The notes below the pieces were generated by a model that had not been told where the DNA came from, made no database searches, and worked only from the letters and a program-made list of their open reading frames with translations. The translations under genes and the position numbers were made by a program. A DNA stretch of 64,000 nt from Porodaedalea pini. Its lineage: Eukaryota; Basidiomycota; Agaricomycetes; Hymenochaetales; Hymenochaetaceae. Position 1 is the stretch's first letter; each line of letters opens with the position of its first letter. Shown here piece by piece: positions 33,186 to 44,645 of this stretch. The stretch spans positions 124,001-188,000 of the forward strand of contig NBAY01000015.1 in the NCBI GenBank assembly GCA_002794775.1. Direction: 5' to 3'.

Positions 33186-35910
33186 TCATATCGTGGTGTA
33201 ACTCCCTGAAAGACAATTAAGATCAGCAAGGACGCCCAAGAAACAGTAAGTATTAGGACCACTCACATAGCCGGGCCTGCATGTCTCCACTACCCGTCGC
33301 GAGTATACCCCCGGTAGGACTAAGATCAATCGAAATGACCGAGTTCTTGTGGCCCTGGAGCATGAGTTGCACCTGTGCAGTGCGTTGCTCCCAGAACTGC
33401 ACACCCCGGTCCTTCGAGCCACTCACGACCCACTGTCCGTCGTGGCTCACGGCAACACTTAAGACATAATCCTTGTGACCCGTGAAGTTGAGCGTGTTCA
33501 CGCTCCCGCGCTCGCCACCCTCCTTTGCGCGCACGACTGCGCTGCCGTTACCACTGCCGGATGCAGGAGTAGAACCCGTTGGGGTCGTCGGAGGCGGTAG
33601 AGGCTCCTTGCGCGGTGGACCTGCGACGATCGCGCTGATGTCCCATTGCTTGAGCGTCTTATCTAGGCTTCCGCTGACGATGCCCTTGCCATCCGGGGTG
33701 AAAGCGACGGAGTAGACGGAATCTCGATGTCCTTTCAGCCTCTCCACTAGGTTCCCCGTTTGTACCTCCCAGATGCGCACGACGGTGTCGAGGGAACCGG
33801 CGGCGACGAGTCGCCCGTCTGGCGAGATCGCGACGCTCGTCACGCCGGCGTCGACGCCGTCTGGCTCGTTGATCTCCAGCACCTTTTGCATTCCCGTCTC
33901 CATATCCCAGATGCGCGTAGTCCTGTCTCCAGACCCAGAGACGATGAGTCTCCCGTTCTTCGAGAAATCGAGCGAGTAGATCTCCTGCTGGTGGCCCTCG
34001 AAAACGCGCTTCACACGTTTCTTGGCAATCTCCCAAATCTGGAAGGATCAACCGGAGATCAGAGTTATTGCCGAAAGGTACCGATGATGATAATGATAAT
34101 AAGTTTAGACGCCGACACCGAGCAAAGTATAAAATCGAAACTTACCCTGATCGTCTTGTCTTCTGCTCCCGTCGCGAGCAACTTGCCATCCGGGCTGAAG
34201 CAGACGCTTCGGATATATAGATCACCTACAGGGCTTGCAGTTTCGTCGTTCAAGATGCTATCGGCGGTGAATCAGATAAACCAGCACTTGTTATCTAACA
34301 TTAGCACATACCAGATTTTTTGCCCCGTCTTCGTGTCGTAGATCTGCGCTGTTCTATTGCATCCAGTAGCAAGGTATTTTCCATCCGCAGAGAATCGCAC
34401 GCAGCATACAACGCTGAAGCCAGATCATAAGCAAACTTCCATCAATAATGACCGATCAACACACCTCTCGTGAACCAAAGTATTCGTGAGATTCACGTCC
34501 AAGACACGCTTCACTTTTGGATTGAAGATAGCAAACCAGTCGGGGCCTTCCTTCTTCAGATCAGCAGGCAGTGTTTCTGGATTGATGTCGTCGAGGAAGG
34601 CGCCGCCCGAAACGGGAGGCGGTACTGGTGGTGGGTAAGGAGTCGGACCAGCGACCGCTGGCGGTGGCAAAGATGATGACGTGGGGACAAGTGCAGTCGA
34701 AGGTCCAGATTCCGGGTAGGGTTTGTGTGGAGCTGACGGCGTGTACTCTATGCAGACAATGAGGAACAGATAACGCATACGTCATGGAACTCACCCTTCG
34801 GCCGCTCAGTCTTTATGCGCTTCACCTCCCGCGCCTCTCTATCCCGTACCTCACGATCTCTCTCCCTCGCCTCTCGCTCACGCAGCTCGCGATCCCGCAC
34901 GTCACGCGACTCGCGAATGTCCCGCGCATCCCGTGTATCGCGCACCTCCCGCTCCCGTACATCCCGCTCGCGCACATCGCGCACGTCTCGCACGTCCCTC
35001 ACATCACGTATCTCCCGGTCGCGGAACGTCATCACGCCCGCGATATCCGTACGGCGGTTCGCCGTACCCCGGACCAGGGTGACCCATGCCCGCGTGCGCG
35101 ACATGTGGACTCGTGTTAGCGGGCGGAAGGGCTCCCGGAGGTGGAGGAGGTCCGGTAGGAGGCGCACCAGTAGTCGCGGGATGAGGAGGCAAAACTTGAA
35201 CTTGAGCTTGTTGGGCTTGCGCTTGGACCTGTTGCGCGACCTGTTGGGCCTGGGCTTGTTGTACAGCAGCGGCCTGACGGGCCTGTGCTAGCTCTGCACG
35301 GAGACGGTTGACGTCATCGTCGTACTGTTGTCGTGCCTTGGTGTGTTGATTCTCGAGCTCGTACACCATCTGCTTGATATGGTTGAGCTCGTTGATCTGA
35401 GCGTGAACTGCAAATCAGGTTAGAATGAATCCGTGACCATCTGAAAGAAACCGACGAAAGAAGATGCTTTATCGGACTCCATTCATGAAGAACCATCTTT
35501 GGCAGCAGACGCCAAACATGTCGACACCTCATGTTCGAAAAGAAGAACCATCAAAAACGAAACTCACTTCTGTTCTCGAATTCATCCCTTTGAGAACGGA
35601 GCATGTTCAGATCCTGCGCAACAAGCTCGAACTCCTGCCGGACCACGTCCAGCGACTCCGTGAGTCTTCCCGGAGAGTGAGCCGGCGGAGGGCCGGGAGG
35701 CGGTGGCCCCTGAGGCTGCAGAGTGCGGTGCTGAAAGGAACATGGACGTTAGCGCCGCATTAAACGAGCACGGACGTGAGCGGCCAAACACGTCGTCCTC
35801 GCCATCGGGTGCAACCTCGATAGCGACGACGCCGAGAACCGAGGGGACGGGGAACGAGGAGGAGGGCGGGCGGAGAGGCAGGGACTCACGTTGTAGATTG
35901 TCGAGCTCAT
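33186..35910 (-). CDS. tup1: Transcriptional co-repressor Tup1
   Basis: Exons: 35910-35890, 35730-35568, 35407 to about 35068, about 34997-34795, 34747-34465, 34413-34312, 34257-34146, 34038-33267 and 33205-33186. The N-terminus ([33 protein letters not shown], continued by [15 protein letters not shown]) is the Tup_N coiled coil that tetramerises and binds Ssn6/Cyc8. A Gln/Ala stretch, a Pro-rich stretch and a long Arg-Asp/Glu tract follow. Then comes [14 protein letters not shown] and a seven-blade WD40 propeller ([27 protein letters not shown]-type blades), ending RLWSYTTI. Tup1 is recruited by DNA-binding repressors to silence many genes. Between exons 3 and 4 the frame changes. It needs either a 70-nt intron with a poor acceptor (35067-34998) or a one-base indel near 35025. 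Confidence 0.93.
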
Positions 35911-36191
35911 GATGGCGGTTGGTGAGAAAGAGGAGACGGCTTCTGTCTGAAAAAAGGAAACCGAGCAACGTCCCACTGATCCCGGCTTTCCCACGAGGGT
36001 CCAGGTCTCGACTGCTTCCTCACACAGCCACCGCCTCGACCGGACCGGGACAGCACGTGCCTGGAACAGCCACGCGGCATTATGACGCAACTCTCAATCT
36101 CACAGCCACGACGATCTATGGACGACTGTTTTATCTCCGCGAAGAAATCGCATAAAACAGTGAATAATTTAACATATGCGTACACAACTAC

Positions 36192-36437
36192 ACAGGGATT
36201 TTTGTTCACCTCACGAGGAGCCCTCACTGTAGCAGAGAAAGCAGTCACAATAACTTCCCGTAAACAGGCGAGCGGGGAGTTGGTTGGGACATCGATAGGT
36301 CCAGGTAAGGTACCGTTGGACAGAGAGCATATTTGCTGGACTAGCTATAGTGCGTCGTCACCAACGACTGGCGAAATGGCGTCGAAGAGCAAAACAAGTT
36401 TGCGAGCAAATTCGCGGTCCATCCGAGGGCGAGCCAT
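36192..36437 (-). pseudogene. Zn(2)Cys(6)-type protein remnant, copy 3
   Basis: From ATG 36437 the frame reads MARPRMDREFARKLVLLFDA, then PVVGDDAL-stop-LVQQICSLSNG, then GPIDVPTNSPLACLREV and ATVRAPREVNKNPC. This aligns residue by residue with the N-terminus of the 13988 gene (GPIDVQPGRPLVRLLEV, ATPKARREKNRKPC). A TAG interrupts it (CAG to TAG is the simplest origin). The cysteine cluster after the first Cys is lost. Confidence 0.7.
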
Positions 36438-39400
36438 GTAAATAGCGAATAGTCTAATGAGGTTCTCAGTCTCTGATGATGACTCATATCTTTCCAAAAA
36501 AAAAAAAAAGTAAGGCCAGCTTGACAGGCGATGACAGGCTGTCAAAACTGGCCAAAGTCTAACAAAGTTGTGTTATGAAGCTTGACAAAAAGATCTCATC
36601 AATGTTTCGCCGAACATTGAGACCTTGAGTTGAAGGCTTTCAGAGATATCGTATATGCATAACACTCACGTCTTTTGCCGCCGGAACAAGGTGTAATATC
36701 ATCAAAGATTGCAAGACTTCATCTGTAACATAAAATACAGCATGAACAGAAACGTGACTCCAAGAAGAATATCTCACGAAGACGGTATTTGCATCAGGCT
36801 CTTGATTGCTGAGCTAAGAGATAGATTCAACTCAAGGTCAGAGCTTGACTTCATTCGGCTTGACGTGCTGGTGGATACGTACATAGTCGAAAATCATGAA
36901 ATTGTCCATAAAAATCTTGTGCTGTGGAGAGTTATGCAGGGAGAAGAAAATCCCGACGTACAGCCATGAGGGCATGATAGGCCCGCGATCTCATGGTCAT
37001 CGCATAGTGGGTGTTGATCTCGTGCGGTTGATGGAGCCATTGCCTTCATCTCAAACCCGGCATGAGAAACACCGACTCGTTCATAGCACCTCCGGACGTG
37101 GAAAGCTGTGCGCTGGCGGGCTTACGGCGAGAGGAAGGGAACGATCTGACAAGGACAGATGGGATGAACCCCGAAGGAGCGAGACCACCAATTTGGAAAA
37201 GACAAGAATAGCATGTAAAAGAGCTGTGCAAAACAAAGTCATGAATGGAAAAGATAATACGAGGTGATTGGGTTGAGGTTTAGCAGAGAAATAAAAGACT
37301 CACAACTGCCCAGAGTGCGAATTCAAGTGCGTCGCGAGCCGTCTGTGTCGGGGGAAGGTTTGTTACAGATATGGTATTGATGCATTCTGACTCTCCTCGG
37401 CGGCTCGCCAGGCCTCGGCGACTCGATGAGAACCTTCACCATCTGGCTTTTGCTCTCGCTCACTCCGCATTGCCCTTATCGCCGCCAGCTACGCAAGATG
37501 GAGAGGAGCCGGCGGGCTCAGGCGCCGTTCTCCTCCCAGCGTCGATGAGTGGCCTTATATCGCAAAAGCTGCCGAGGACTTCCATGGGCGGTTCGCGGGT
37601 AACCGCCGTAAAGAAAGAAATTGGCGTATATGAGCTCAGGTAGTGTTCCAGATATTTCCTGAGGGAACAACGTTTTCCTAGCGCCGAACAATGTCGTTGT
37701 ACATCCACCCACATCCCAAGAGAAGTTGTCATTGAACGCGGAAGGCGACAGGTTGGTTCTTGGAGCTCTGCTGCTGTGCGGTGTCGAAGGAGGTGGAAGA
37801 CAGGTTAGCGTTGCCAAAGCCGTGCTGAAGTTACACATGACCGGAGTTGCGTTAGGAGTCAAGGGGAGTGCTCGAGTCGGGCTTGGAGGAATCAAAGAGT
37901 ATACAAAACAGAGTATAGACGTATGCGAGTTGCAGAATGTGTTGATGCGGTTTCATTGGCGTAAGTTTTAGAGACGAATGGATATATAAACAGGCATACG
38001 CAAGCATACAACATCAAATGTAAAAACGAAACGAAACGAAAGCAGGGAGAATAAAAATGCACATCACAGCATGTCACGTCTGCGGGGTTGGTGGAAGTAT
38101 GAGCTCGAACCGAAGATCAGGGCAAGTGACATGAAGGAAAACCTATTTCACCTCGCGTCGATTTCGATCAGCCGTAGTCAGAAAAGGAGTAGGCATCAGA
38201 CAGGACGAGGAGGAACCTAGAGCTCATCAGGGAAGGCCACTCGAGTAGAGTCAAATGAATTATTGCTAGATAATGTATGTGCCGACAGTGCACAAACATC
38301 GTTCGCAGATCCAGGTCGGCGGAGGGAAACAGGGATAAGCGGAGATGTAGACGGTAGTTTGGAGATTGCGAGCCAGAATAAGGATTGGAATGGCACAAGG
38401 ACACGAGTTGGTATTCCTGAGTTCTGAGCGTAGATGATAGAGACTTTAATTGCGGACAAAGTTTAGGCATCCCTAACGTAGGACTTTGTCGACGTTCACG
38501 CAGACGTTGAGTAATCTACACGTTCATTATTGAACCCACGTGTCTATTACACCGCGGGGCTATACAGCATGTGACAAACACATTACCACGCTCATCCAAC
38601 GTCACAGAAATCATCTCGTTTCACAAATTTCTGATCCGGAATATTCACAAGTCCGAGTCAAAGTGCATGTCAAGTCTCTCTTTGGTGGTGTCAAATTCTT
38701 GATGCTAACCGTTACACTCTCGACACCTTAAAGAACCTTGTTTGGAGGATATCTAAATCTCTACGGCGATTAGTGGGCGAGTCGCGTGTGGCTGCGTACT
38801 TTGATAAATTCATCATTGTGTCTGCTTCGCCCAGTGGCGAGCGAGAGAGCATAATCTGACACCAGACTTCGATCTTGAGAAAGAGAGGTGATGGATTTGG
38901 GCGAAAAGATTTTAAGAATAGGCAGAGTATTCGGCGAGCTTGTGCGCATTGACGGATGGAGAAGAACCCGAGGAGCTGACATTCGACCGAAATGCCCGCT
39001 CGAAGCAACGCACGACATAGCTAGGTTCACGTACAGGAAGGGCAGGATCGGATTAGCATGCTACTCAATAGTCCAGGTCACTTGCGCGCTCTTAGATTCG
39101 TACGAGCTGTAGTAGGTGGACTCGAGCAATGATGACTGAGAATTCCCTTCGGAGTTCTTTGCGAGCTCCGAGATGTCTCTTCTGTGAACATCACGAACGA
39201 TAACAACGTCGAAAGTTAGGCTTCCCATTCCTTTCATCAATATTAAAGCTTCTTCCAATCCTTGCCTCGTCGGTACAGACCCATTTTTCACCGAAGAAAT
39301 ATATAATGGCGTTCAACTACGTTGTATGGCCTGTTTCTCGCACCTTGTTCAAATTCTAGGTGCATGCAGTTGTTACTATCGGTCATCTGGACCTTCATGA

Positions 39401-39527
39401 GAAATAATACGATACAACTGAGCAGACAAGGGAGAGCTTGGCGAGAGGAAGTTGAAAGAGCATTCCGCATTCACGATAATTCACTTCAGATTGCTAGAAA
39501 ACATCGCTTTATCTTAGTCCATCAAAA
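36438..39527. other. Gene-poor 3.1-kb stretch
   Basis: Open frames here (37371-37643 plus, 37518-37895 minus, 38712-39008 minus, 39061-39291 minus) carry no recognised domain and do not splice into a consistent gene by eye. A poly-A tract lies near 36495. Confidence 0.35.
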
Positions 39528-40094
39528 CTAAAGGAGGGAAGCTACTGGCTGGCAGTCGACACCGATGTTCTGATTCTATATCTCAAATAAGCCCGGATAG
39601 GAATCTGTAAAAGGACAGAAGAACGTACAGGGACGACGAGCAGACAGCAAAGCGCGGACTCCGTGCATCCAAGACCCAAGACCTGAAAATCGAACAATGA
39701 GCGGTACAGATCACTGCTAAAGGAAGGCACAAGCGACTGACAGTAGGTTGGCAGTTCAAAGCGACGATTGTACCGAGAGGCGGGAGCGAGATACCTGCAG
39801 CGGCAAGATAGGATCGAGGATGCTGAAGACGACGGAGAGCTACAGTTGTTGGTGAGTGACAGATGAGCAGGGTAAGCAAATATTTAATTTCTTACTGGCT
39901 CAACTTCCTGACAGCATTGCACGATTGAAAGTTGTGCAAGTGCACTGAATAGGAGAGATGCCGGTCTGAGACGCCCTCGGCGCGAGATCTTGAAGTAAGG
40001 TGCCGTTAGGGAGAGAAATATCGACGGTGGGTGAGGAAGCCGGGCTAGCGGCCGTGAGCACTGCGAAGGAGAGAGCGATGGGAAGGAAAAGCAT
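39528..40094 (-). pseudogene. Class I hydrophobin with a one-base frame break
   Basis: Four exons: 40094-39896, 39822-39742, 39682-39629 and 39575-39528. The signal peptide is MLFLPIALSFAVLTAASP. The hydrophobin cysteine pattern follows: ISPIQC, then VQCCQEV, then LNCQPT, GCTESALCC, and finally VDCQPV, which together give all eight cysteines. Introns two to four are phase-consistent. The total exon length is 382 nt, one more than a multiple of three. The break lies between the first Cys and the CC pair (about 39928-39943); upstream and downstream frames do not meet. Hydrophobins coat aerial hyphae and spores at air-water interfaces. It is either a recently inactivated gene or a sequence error. 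Confidence 0.78.
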
Positions 40095-40134
40095 ATTTCA
40101 GAGGAAAAGGGTGTCCGTGTTCGTTCATCGCAAG

Positions 40135-40570
40135 ACCTAAGAGGACAGCGCAACAGGCCTTTATATGCATCGACGACTCGTGGAAGGCGAGCTTGAAGTG
40201 CCTCAGAATCACACGAAGTGCCTCGACGGACGACGATCCCCCAGAGAAGGTAAAATTGATGTATTGCTAAGATGATCACGAGTTGTAGAGAGCTGGAGGT
40301 CGGTGGGAGAAGGACGTGCAAGTCGCAACACATCGGCTAAAGGCACTTGCTGATAGCTTCCTGGTCTATTTTGCGGTCTCGGCCTCCCAGGAGACTACAG
40401 CCGGACCGGTCAATGTCATTTCGGGTGTTACATGAAGCTTCAGTTACGCCGTCCATCAAGATTGAGCTCTATCATTAGAAGAGCAGAGCATATCGACAAA
40501 AGCGTGAGGGGAGTTAGAAGAGCCTGGGCATGGCTGACCTCGTCTTCAGAACAATCCGATGCTCAGAGTG
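40135..40570. repeat. Hydrophobin upstream region, duplication unit A
   Basis: The upstream region of the hydrophobin gene is repeated, diverged, about 520 bp further left to right at 40665-41060. Shared words include TTTTGCGGTCTCGGCC plus TCCCAGGA (40371 and 40882), GAGAGCTGGA and GGGAGAAGGAC, the TATA-CATCGA block, and GTTCATCG. Confidence 0.65.
40160..40165 (-). promoter_or_regulatory. TATA box of the hydrophobin gene
   Basis: TATAAA on the minus strand, 66 bp upstream of the hydrophobin ATG. A matching TATA-like position is preserved in the duplicated upstream copy near 40712. Confidence 0.55.
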
Positions 40571-40664
40571 CGGCATATCCAAAGCCAGATGAACATTTTC
40601 TGATAACGAAGAGGTCAAGGTCGTCATAAATAGATTGAGAGCATATTTGAGGGCTCAAAGATGA

Positions 40665-41060
40665 TCACAGTCGTTCATCGGGAGTCTCAGGCGAAGGGGT
40701 CAGTACCTCTTTATACACATCGATTAGTTGTAGAAAGGCGTGCTCATAATTTCAGGAAGAGAAGGCAACATTGCCGCATCGCTAGGATAAACACGATATT
40801 TTAGACTGCGTCGTGAGAGCTGGAAGAGACGGGAGAAGGACATACACGACGCAGGTAATCTTCCGATGAAGGGACTTTATCTGTTTTGCGGTCTCGGCCT
40901 CCCAGGAAACCTTATCCGGATCCGCCGATGCCAGCTCACACTGTAAAATGAGTTCCATCGTTAGAGTTGGATGCTGACACGCCTTGGGGGACGAAGGAAG
41001 GACTTGGCATCCTCGTCCTCGGTGCAACTCAGTTGCTCAGAGAACTGCGAGAAAGAAGGG
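40665..41060. repeat. Hydrophobin upstream region, duplication unit B
   Basis: Diverged copy of 40135-40570 in the same orientation. It has no coding part of a hydrophobin next to it; the expected position around 40640 contains unrelated sequence. Nothing else was recognised between 40571 and 41575. Confidence 0.6.
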
Positions 41061-41575
41061 CAAGGACACTTCCAAATCGCGACTCATCCGCTAGATGGAC
41101 TGATGGAAAGAGTTAAGGACCTTCGTATTCGCCGTTTTCCATTCATATTCAGCCATGTATCGCCTTGTGTGACGACGGGTGTGTCGATTTTCACCCCACA
41201 AAAGCTTAGCACACGCTTGAATTTCGGGTTGTCTTCACACGTATAGTAAAATCGAGATGGCCGAAGTCATTTCAGACGAGCTCTCCTATGTAGCCGGAGA
41301 TGCCAGAGGTCAAACGGTTACCTTTCTGTCTGACGTGCAGACTTGGGCAAAGATGCCGTCAGAGTCTAGCACGTGATCTAGAGTCGCGTTGGAAAAAAAC
41401 AGTTGGGAAAATAGGAGAGGCAGGCTCCGAAGCCCTCTGCGTAAATAATCGTCGTCGTAAAGTCGAAAATACATTTCTTCCAGCATTCAGCCAGATCCTG
41501 GAATAAAACTCGAGCTTGGAAGGGCGGAAAAATCCGACTTAGGTGACCATGAATAGCTGTGTGCAACACTTTTAC

Positions 41576-42235
41576 TAAGGCCCGTTCGGACATCGCCACT
41601 TTTGGCCGGCCTCCCACAAAATTTGAAGGCCGAGTCTTTCCCCACGATTTTTGGAGACCACGCATACGCGCATGATTTGCGCCTGGTAACCATGGCTCGG
41701 TCTCTCTTTTTTGTCACTCGTGTTACTATCTCATTTACGTAATTATTTTTCATGCTTTCATGAGCGGCCGTCGCATGCCTGCCTCTGCACCCAACTCTCA
41801 TGCATGCCAAGTGGAGCTACGGAAGGAGATTAACAAAGGTCTAAACCAGGCTGATATTTGTAGTTATTTCTCTTAAGGTGTCCTTTGCAACTATTTAACA
41901 GCTGAAAATAATGTAAATGTCTTCACCTGCATTTCATAAATGGAAATAACTTTATTTCTTTATTACACAAAAATGCAGACGAGCATTCCTGTGTATAAGC
42001 ATTGGCCAACACATCCACCAAGGCCAATGCTTATACACAGGTTCGACTGTAGTGATAGCTGAGCTTCAAGCAGGACAACGAGTCGGACGAACGCACGGCA
42101 TCCGTGCTTCCAGGCCAGAGTAACTATGACATAATGTGAATACGTGTGACTACCTTTTTCCATGATCTTGGCTTTCTCGCATCGCTCGGTCTTTGGAGGC
42201 CGGGCAAGAAATGGCGATGTCCGAACGGGGCCTTA
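41576..42235. mobile_element. MITE-like element with terminal inverted repeats
   Basis: Inverted ends of about 24 bp: TAAGGCCCGTTCGGACATCG at 41576 and its complement ending at 42235 (one base longer in a C run, GGCCCC). The similarity continues inward (GGCCGGCCTCC against GGAGGCCGGGC). The 660-bp interior has no gene. No clear target-site duplication is visible, so the insertion is old or the ends are slightly misplaced. Confidence 0.65.
41988..42041. other. Perfect 20-bp hairpin with 14-nt loop
   Basis: CCTGTGTATAAGCATTGGCC (41988-42007) pairs exactly with GGCCAATGCTTATACACAGG (42022-42041). It lies inside the inverted-repeat element. It is too strong for chance. It might be a nested micro-element or a small-RNA precursor. 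Confidence 0.8.
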
Positions 42236-42325
42236 CGCTTCTTGATGGCTTGATCCTCTGTTGGCCTTGTCGCTCAGAGATACGCCTAGGTTGCCCCGTG
42301 CCATCTGCCTGCTTGCTCACACAAT

Positions 42326-43563
42326 ATGGATCACAACTCTACTGATTCGCACCCTCTGCACTATATTCTTCCTGCGATACTAGCAGAGCTAACTCACCTC
42401 GATCTTTCGGGCCGTGTCGTCTTCAGCGAGTCCAAGGTCGTTGGCGGAGGAGCTTATGGTGACATATCCAAAGCGTACTGTACCTTGCCTGGTCGAGGAA
42501 AAGTAGGGACAGCCATTAAACGATTGCGATTCTACCTGAAGGAGGATATAAAATCCGTACGCACCTTAATGCCGTTTACGGAGAACCTGACTGAATATTG
42601 GATTTTGCAGCTTTTCGAGAAAGAGATATACGTTTGGTCGAAGTTAAAACACTCTAATGTTCTCCCTCTGCTCGGCTTTGCTTTCGATAACTTATCCGGC
42701 TACCCACTGCTCGTGTCAGAATGGATGGATAAGGGTTCGGCTTGGGCCTACGTCAACTCAGAACCAGAATGTGACCTGATGCGACTGGTGTGTATACTAT
42801 CCTCGTATTCAAGAGCTGTTGTGATAGTACCTTCAGATTACTGGAATCGCTGAAGGGCTCGCGTATCTACACACAAATGGTGTTGTCCATTCAGATATCA
42901 AATCGGTAGGCCAGATTGGTCTCACACCACCACACTTAAAAGCTTATCACGTCACAAATAGGATAATGTCCTTGTCTCTGATTCTGGTGATGCTCTCATC
43001 TGTGATTTCGGATGTGCTCGTATGGTTGCATCTAGCCGAAGCTTAGCAAATCTCAGCTCTGGGGTTAAAGGCACAACACGTTATCTAGCTTGTGAGCTTC
43101 TCTCACGAGAGTCCGAGTCTACAGGATATTCTGAGAAGACTGACGTATGGGCTTTCGGTATGACGGTCTTTGTGAGTTATTTAATCGGATTTGATGTGAA
43201 AGCGGTAGTTGCTTGAATTACGGGATGCAGGAACTCCTTGCGCGGGAACGCCCTTATAACCACCTCAGAGAAGCACAGGTATCGTCAGCCATCGTAGGGC
43301 GAGAACTACCTTCCCTTCCGCCATCAACCGACTCATGGACGAGCTGCAGCTCTGATGCGAGAGAAATGCTGTGGAGCATCTGCCAGCTTTGCTGGATTCA
43401 CAATCCGGCGAGTCGAGCTGACATGTCGTCTGTTCTAGTGAAGCTGCGGCAGCCTCAAACGAGGATGCGTGTGCTGAGCAAGATGGAGCCTGCGTCTTCA
43501 GATCTGTTTCGTCCCCGTTCGACTGATAAGGCCCAGGCCTTTGAGCACAGCTCGCCGTCATAA
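42326..43563 (+). CDS. TKL-like protein kinase (kinase family copy 2, intact)
   Basis: Five exons (42326-42556, 42611-42787, 42837-42905, 42962-43171, 43231-43563) give 339 aa, all phase 0. Glycine loop VGGGAYGDIS, lysine TAIKRLRFYL, LFEKEIYVWSKLKHSNVLPLLGFAF (alphaC to hinge), catalytic loop VVHSDIKSDN, magnesium loop ICDFGCARM, then GTTRYLACE in place of APE, TDVWAFGMTVFELL and a C-lobe. The HRD motif reads H-S-D, so the Arg is missing. The Lys, both Asp and the Asn are present, so activity is plausible. Substrate unknown. A short tail is Ser-rich. It is the only complete copy of three in the window. Confidence 0.88.
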
Positions 43564-44645
43564 GCATTCCCTGCGAATTATCCTCCTCTCCTCGCTGAAG
43601 TTTCTTTCCCGCATCGGGATGGAGACTTCTCGATGTTTACAAGGCCCAGTGGATAGCGCCCGGATCCCTTAACGTTTCCACCGTACCGTCCCGGCTTCCT
43701 CTCATTTCGGTTATCGAAATACACTGAACGACAAGCTTAAGGTCGTATGTATTAGATGCCATATTGCATGTAGAATGTAGAGGCTGAATCGATCGCTGGA
43801 CCTTTGAAAACTTGAGCGTTAAGTACTAGGTTCATGCGAACGTTCGGATAAACGGTTTCGAGGCAGTGCGAGCTGCGAGAACCGTAATCTAATTTAAGGG
43901 CTTAGCAACCCGAACGGGATATATATACGTGTGGGGAAGAAGCGCCCAGAGAGATGTGCTAGATTTGCGAGAATGGCAACCCCGGATAGGCGAAGCGAAT
44001 CTCGGGATTATCGAGTGCTTTGCGTAGGCGATGGCAAATGAGAGGGCTGATGGTGATGTCAGCATCAAAGCTGATGGCCGGGGACGCGAGTCTGCGACGC
44101 GTTGTAGTCATGTGATCGTGTTGAGTTTGACACGAGGCACGGTCACGTCCTGATGTTCGGGTTGAGAAATACAAGAGCATCAAGCTGTCTCCATCTTTTT
44201 TGTTCCCCTTCACAGCTGTTCATCACCTTTTGTTCATCTTTTTCTTCCTGTTTCTTGCCTACTTTCCCTTTGCTTTTCTGCGATACATATTCTCTTGTAT
44301 ATCTCTTGTCTGTGTGGCGAGGCCAGTGCAAGTCGGCCTTGGTGCGGGGTATTTCAGTGCGTCGAGTCGATCACCTCCCTGGTGATACTCGGTGTTCCAG
44401 CTACCTTAACGCACGGTTCGTCTGTTCATCCGAGCTCTCATTTGACGGGTAGCTGATTGACGACGCGCAGACCTGAGCCTGAGCTCGTCCCCGAGCCTGC
44501 CCCTTCCCCATACGGCCGCTCCTCCGGGCACAACAACGAAACGACGGGACGCGGAGCTTCACTCGCCCTCACGAGTTAAAATCCGAGCACTGCGACACGT
44601 CTTACGCTCTTTTACGAAAACAAACCAACCTACGATACACGATAC
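43564..44645. other. Intergenic region between two plus-strand genes
   Basis: No supported gene. A TATA-like GGGATATATATACG lies near 43917. The minus-strand frame 43959-44213 has no recognised motif. Confidence 0.4.

Noticed and set aside
34815..35291. Ser/Arg-rich frame resembling an SR protein on the plus strand
   Set aside because: Antisense of the Arg-Asp tract of tup1; the repetitive codons create it.
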